Assembly (NCBI GenBank): GCA_003141795.1
Contig: PLNO01000184.1
Span: 2,132-10,318, forward strand
Source of the DNA: Spirochaetaceae bacterium
GTDB taxonomy: Bacteria > Spirochaetota > Spirochaetia > SZUA-6 > Fen-1364
DNA: 8,187 bases
Direction of reading: 5' to 3'
In this document: positions 5,652-8,187 of the stretch, piece by piece
How positions within the stretch are numbered: position 1 is the first letter of the stretch
Layout: every line of letters starts with the position of its first letter
Program-made: the position numbers and the translations under genes
Notes under the pieces: model-generated
The model's input: the letters and a program-made list of their open reading frames with translations, nothing else
Told to the model about the DNA's origin: nothing
Database searches by the model: none

Positions 5652-5680
5652 GGCGGACGGCCGATCGTTCGGCCGTCCCC
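5652..5680 (+). repeat. Strong intercistronic hairpin between binding-protein and permease genes
   Basis: GGACGGCCGA (5655-5664) pairs perfectly with TCGGCCGTCC (5669-5678) around a TCGT loop. Two more G-C pairs follow after a bulged C at 5654. It starts 10 bases after the binding-protein stop. No U-run follows, so it is not a classic terminator. Such hairpins usually protect the upstream binding-protein mRNA from 3' decay and reduce permease expression, as in malE-malF type operons. Confidence 0.75.
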
Positions 5681-5699
5681 TCTCTGGAGGTTATTTACG

Positions 5700-6575
5700 G
5701 TGAATGCATCTCGTACGGAAAAGCTCCTTTTCATTGCGCCTGCGATAGCGTACTTGCTCGTCTTTTCGATCTTTCCGTTGATCTATTCCGTGGGGATCAG
5801 CCTCACCGACCTCAACGTGGTGCGAAAGGGCACGGGCAATTTCGTGGGCCTGTCCAACTATGTGCACCTGTTCTCATCGGGGAGCCTTTTTGTCCGGGCG
5901 GTCACGAATACCTTCATCATCATGTTCTTCGCCCTTCTGATCGAAATAGTCCTGGGTTTCATCATCGCCAGGCTTTTCTACCTCGTGCGAAGCGTCCGCT
6001 TTGTGACGATTCTGCGTACGATGTACATCATCCCGATCATGATCACCCCGCTCATCTTCGGGCTCGTCTGGTCATATGTTCTCAACCCGCTGCTCGGCGT
6101 GGGCAACGTGATGCTGAAGGCGGCGGGATTGCACGCGCTTCCCTGGCTAGGGAGCCCCAAGACCGCCCTGGCCACGATAGTCATGATCGATGTGTGGCAG
6201 TGGACTCCGTTCCTCATGATGCTGATCTTTTCTGGATTCATGACCATACCGCATGAGCTGTTCGAAGCCGCGGAAGTCGACGGAGCGAGATTGGTCAAGA
6301 AGATAACCCACATCGAGCTTCCGTTCCTCAAACAGGTGATCGGGTTGGCGTTGATCCTGAGGAGCATGGACGTGTTCCGCATGTTCGACCTCATTTACGC
6401 AACCACGCAGGGAGGCCCTGGAGGGGCGACCGAGGTCATATCAATGTTCGCCTACCGTCAATCCTTCAACTATTACAATACATCGATCGGTTCGACGGCA
6501 TCGATCATTGCCCTGATCATCATCACGATCATCAGCAATTTCTTCAACAAGATCACCAAAGAGACAAGGGGTTAA
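5700..6575 (+). CDS. ABC transporter permease, MalF/UgpA type
   Basis: A 291-residue inner-membrane protein that forms half of the import channel. It starts at GTG 5700, with TGGAGG (5685-5690) 9 bases upstream; the nearby ATG is out of frame. Hydrophobic segments, approximate, lie at residues 9-34, 67-92, 102-127, 157-181, 212-228 and 263-281, giving the usual six. The cytoplasmic EAA loop, which docks the ATPase, is clear at about 189-208 (EAAEVDGARLVKKI then ELP). The LYATTQGGP-like segment at 231-240 (LIYATTQGGP) and the following GGATEVIS are typical of this permease class. The large periplasmic insert of enterobacterial MalF is absent, as in most sugar and polyol systems. It pairs with the next gene, 1 base downstream, as a heterodimer. 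Its solute is set mainly by the binding protein. Confidence 0.93.
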   Translation: MNASRTEKLLFIAPAIAYLLVFSIFPLIYSVGISLTDLNVVRKGTGNFVGLSNYVHLFSSGSLFVRAVTNTFIIMFFALLIEIVLGFIIARLFYLVRSVRFVTILRTMYIIPIMITPLIFGLVWSYVLNPLLGVGNVMLKAAGLHALPWLGSPKTALATIVMIDVWQWTPFLMMLIFSGFMTIPHELFEAAEVDGARLVKKITHIELPFLKQVIGLALILRSMDVFRMFDLIYATTQGGPGGATEVISMFAYRQSFNYYNTSIGSTASIIALIIITIISNFFNKITKETRG

Positions 6576-6576
6576 G

Positions 6577-7416
6577 ATGCAAGCTCATCTCGCACGGAAG
6601 ATGAAGACAGGCACTATCTCGGCGATTCTCCTCGTCGTTACTATCGTGACGATCGCACCACTCATATGGATGCTTCTTGCCTCGTTCAAGACTCCTGCGC
6701 AGATTTTCTCTTCGCCGCTGGTGGTGCTTCCGCCATCGCTCTACCTCGACAACTACAAGGCCATCCTGCTCGGCTCGGAATCGCGTCTCCCCTTCCTTTG
6801 GAACTCGCTGGTCATCTCGCTCCTGTCGACGGCGCTCGTCATGTGCATCGCTGCCCCGGCGGCCTTCGGTTTCGCGAAGCTCAACGTCCGCCACAGCGAT
6901 CGCTACGAGCTGTGGATCCTGAGCACGCGAATGATGCCCCCCATCGCGGCGCTCATCCCCATATCGATGATAATTCGCCAGCTGGGAATGTTCGATACGA
7001 AGACCGGCATAATCCTCGTTTACTGCGCATTCAACCTCCCGTATGCGGTGTGGATGCTGACGATATTCTTGCGGCAGCTTCCGCGGGAAATGGACGAGGC
7101 GGCGATGCTGGACGGCTGCTCATGGCGGAAGATATTCCTCAGGATATCCCTGCCGTTGATCATACCGACATTCTTCACCGTTGCGATTTTCGTCTTCTTG
7201 TTTTCGTGGAATGAAATGCTTGGAGCCCTGATTCTCTCCGGGCGACGGGCGAAGACGCTGCCCGTCGCCATCACCGAATATGCCGGAGGGATATTCATAC
7301 GGTGGGAGCTCATGTCGGCCGCTGCCGTTCTCCAGATCATCCCCGCTGTTTTCGTGGTCATTCTATTCAACAAATACATCGTATCAGGACTCACCATGGG
7401 ATCGGTGAAGGGATAA
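6577..7416 (+). CDS. ABC transporter permease, MalG/UgpE type
   Basis: A 279-residue inner-membrane protein, the second half of the import channel. The ATG lies 1 base after the previous stop, and AAGGGG at 6566-6571 serves as ribosome site, overlapping the end of the first permease gene. Expected MalG features are present: an N-terminal membrane segment at about 13-36 followed by SFKTPAQIF, PPSLYLDNYKAI at 52-63, WNSLVISL at 75-82, and a C-terminal segment ending GLTMGSVKG. The last is the conserved tail that contacts the ATPase. The EAA loop is at about 174-193 (EAAMLDGCSWRKIF then SLPL). The length is normal and no key region is missing. The two permeases need an MalK/UgpC-type ATPase, and none is encoded between this gene and the kinase or elsewhere in the window. 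Confidence 0.94.
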   Translation: MQAHLARKMKTGTISAILLVVTIVTIAPLIWMLLASFKTPAQIFSSPLVVLPPSLYLDNYKAILLGSESRLPFLWNSLVISLLSTALVMCIAAPAAFGFAKLNVRHSDRYELWILSTRMMPPIAALIPISMIIRQLGMFDTKTGIILVYCAFNLPYAVWMLTIFLRQLPREMDEAAMLDGCSWRKIFLRISLPLIIPTFFTVAIFVFLFSWNEMLGALILSGRRAKTLPVAITEYAGGIFIRWELMSAAAVLQIIPAVFVVILFNKYIVSGLTMGSVKG

Positions 7417-7430
7417 CCGGAGGACGGAAC

Positions 7431-8187
7431 ATGCCGGAAAGAAGCGCAAGTTACCTGTTGACTGTTGATTTCGGAACCGAATCCGCGCGCGCGGCCATCT
7501 TCGATGCCCAGGGAAAGGCGGTTGCCACGAGCGATTGCACCTACGCAACGTACTACCCGCACGGCGGGTGGGCCGAGCAGGAGCCGGTCGAATGGCGGAA
7601 GGCCTTCATCGAGGTCGTGAGGAATGTGGTGTCTGCCTCGCGCGTCTCCCCGTCGCACATACGAACGATCGCTGTCGATACGACGTGCAGCACGCTGTGC
7701 TTTCTGGACGAGAAGTTCGACCCGATCTGCAGGTCCATCCTTTGGATGGACGTGCGCTCCTCCGGGCAGGCGCGGAAGATCGCGAGCTCGAAGCATGAAG
7801 CCCTGAAATACAATGGCAGCGGCCAGGTGCCTGCCGATTGGATGCCGTCGAAGATACTCTGGGTGAAGGAAAATCGGCCGGAAATATACAGAAACGCCGT
7901 CCACATCTGCGAGTTCATCGATTGGGTGAATTACCTGCTCACCCGCAAATACGTTGCCAGCATCAACAACGTCACGGCCCGGTGGTATTATGACAACAGC
8001 AACGGGGGATGGCCCGCGGAGTTCTACGAGACCGTGGGAATCGGCGATCTTCTCGACAAGGTGCCATCAAAGGTCCTCAGAGTCGGGGAAATCGTCGGAG
8101 GAATCGATCCAACCCTGGCCGATGAAATGGGTCTCTCCGCGCGGACGATCGTCGTCCAGGGAGGTTCCGACGCCTATATAGGAACTC
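7431..8187 (+). CDS. FGGY-family carbohydrate kinase, N-terminal 252 codons (runs off the window)
   Basis: The frame is open from ATG 7431 to the window end without a stop. GGAGG at 7419-7423 lies 7 bases before the start, and the gene follows the second permease by 14 bases, so it belongs to the operon. FGGY kinases phosphorylate sugars or polyols with ATP in the cytoplasm. The N-terminal domain shows the phosphate motif DFGTES (13-18), GWAEQEPVEW (46-55), VDTTCSTLCFLD (82-93), a substrate-site-like WMDVR (105-109), EFIDWVNYLL (161-170) and INNVTARWYYD (178-188). It reaches GGSDAYIGT, where Asp247 is the expected catalytic base. The C-terminal ATP-binding half is outside the window. The TTCST and WYYD segments look nearer to ribulokinase-like FGGY groups than to glycerol kinase, but the substrate is open. 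The product probably feeds catabolism and may be the DeoR inducer. Confidence 0.9.
   Translation, partial: MPERSASYLLTVDFGTESARAAIFDAQGKAVATSDCTYATYYPHGGWAEQEPVEWRKAFIEVVRNVVSASRVSPSHIRTIAVDTTCSTLCFLDEKFDPICRSILWMDVRSSGQARKIASSKHEALKYNGSGQVPADWMPSKILWVKENRPEIYRNAVHICEFIDWVNYLLTRKYVASINNVTARWYYDNSNGGWPAEFYETVGIGDLLDKVPSKVLRVGEIVGGIDPTLADEMGLSARTIVVQGGSDAYIGT

Noticed and set aside
5652..5680. Rho-independent terminator after the binding-protein gene
   Set aside because: The stem is followed by TCTCTGG with no T-run, and the permease ribosome site lies just after it, so read-through is expected.
7020..7904. 294-codon open frame on the - strand under the second permease and kinase
   Set aside because: It lies opposite two well-supported genes, has no domain and has shadow-like composition.
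1..8187. CRISPR array, tRNA, rRNA or insertion sequence
   Set aside because: No regularly spaced repeats, tRNA-like cloverleaf, rRNA segment or transposase was recognised on reading both strands.

Overview
The window reads as chromosome from a Gram-negative bacterium of fairly high GC content. Coding DNA is GC-rich with strong third-position GC. The solute-binding protein carries a cleavable signal peptide with no lipobox cysteine, as expected of a free periplasmic protein. The sequence alone does not name the phylum. The first enzymes look most like a Bacteroidetes-type lipid pathway, but the base composition and the rest of the window do not point specifically to that phylum.

Block 1 (1-2201, + strand) is a tightly packed run of three genes joined by ATGA stop/start overlaps. 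They are the last 54 codons of a PLP enzyme resembling threonine synthase or cysteate synthase, a complete alpha-oxoamine synthase of the serine palmitoyltransferase / cysteate fatty-acyltransferase type, and a short-chain dehydrogenase/reductase. Together they fit a route for making an amino-acid-derived long-chain base: make the amino acid, condense it with a fatty acyl thioester, reduce the 3-ketone. If the first gene makes cysteate, the product would be a capnine-type sulfonolipid base. If not, the cassette would make a sphingoid base. This is the most interesting part of the window.

Block 2 (2259-2917, - strand) is a VapBC-type toxin-antitoxin pair: a ribbon-helix-helix antitoxin followed by a PIN-domain RNase. 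It lies between the lipid block and the next operon, and an inverted repeat upstream may be its operator.

Block 3 (about 3040 to the window end, + strand) is a carbohydrate or polyol uptake and phosphorylation locus. It has a DeoR-family repressor, a 398-base intergenic region (AT-rich promoter plus a long leader that may be structured), a family-1 solute-binding protein, two MalF/MalG-type permeases, and the first 252 codons of an FGGY sugar kinase cut off by the window edge. A strong GC-rich hairpin separates the binding-protein gene from the permeases and probably sets a high binding-protein to permease ratio. No ABC ATPase gene is present between these genes. A word shared upstream of the repressor gene and in the transporter promoter region is a candidate DeoR operator. 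The likely logic is periplasmic capture, import, phosphorylation by the kinase, and relief of DeoR repression by a phosphorylated sugar.
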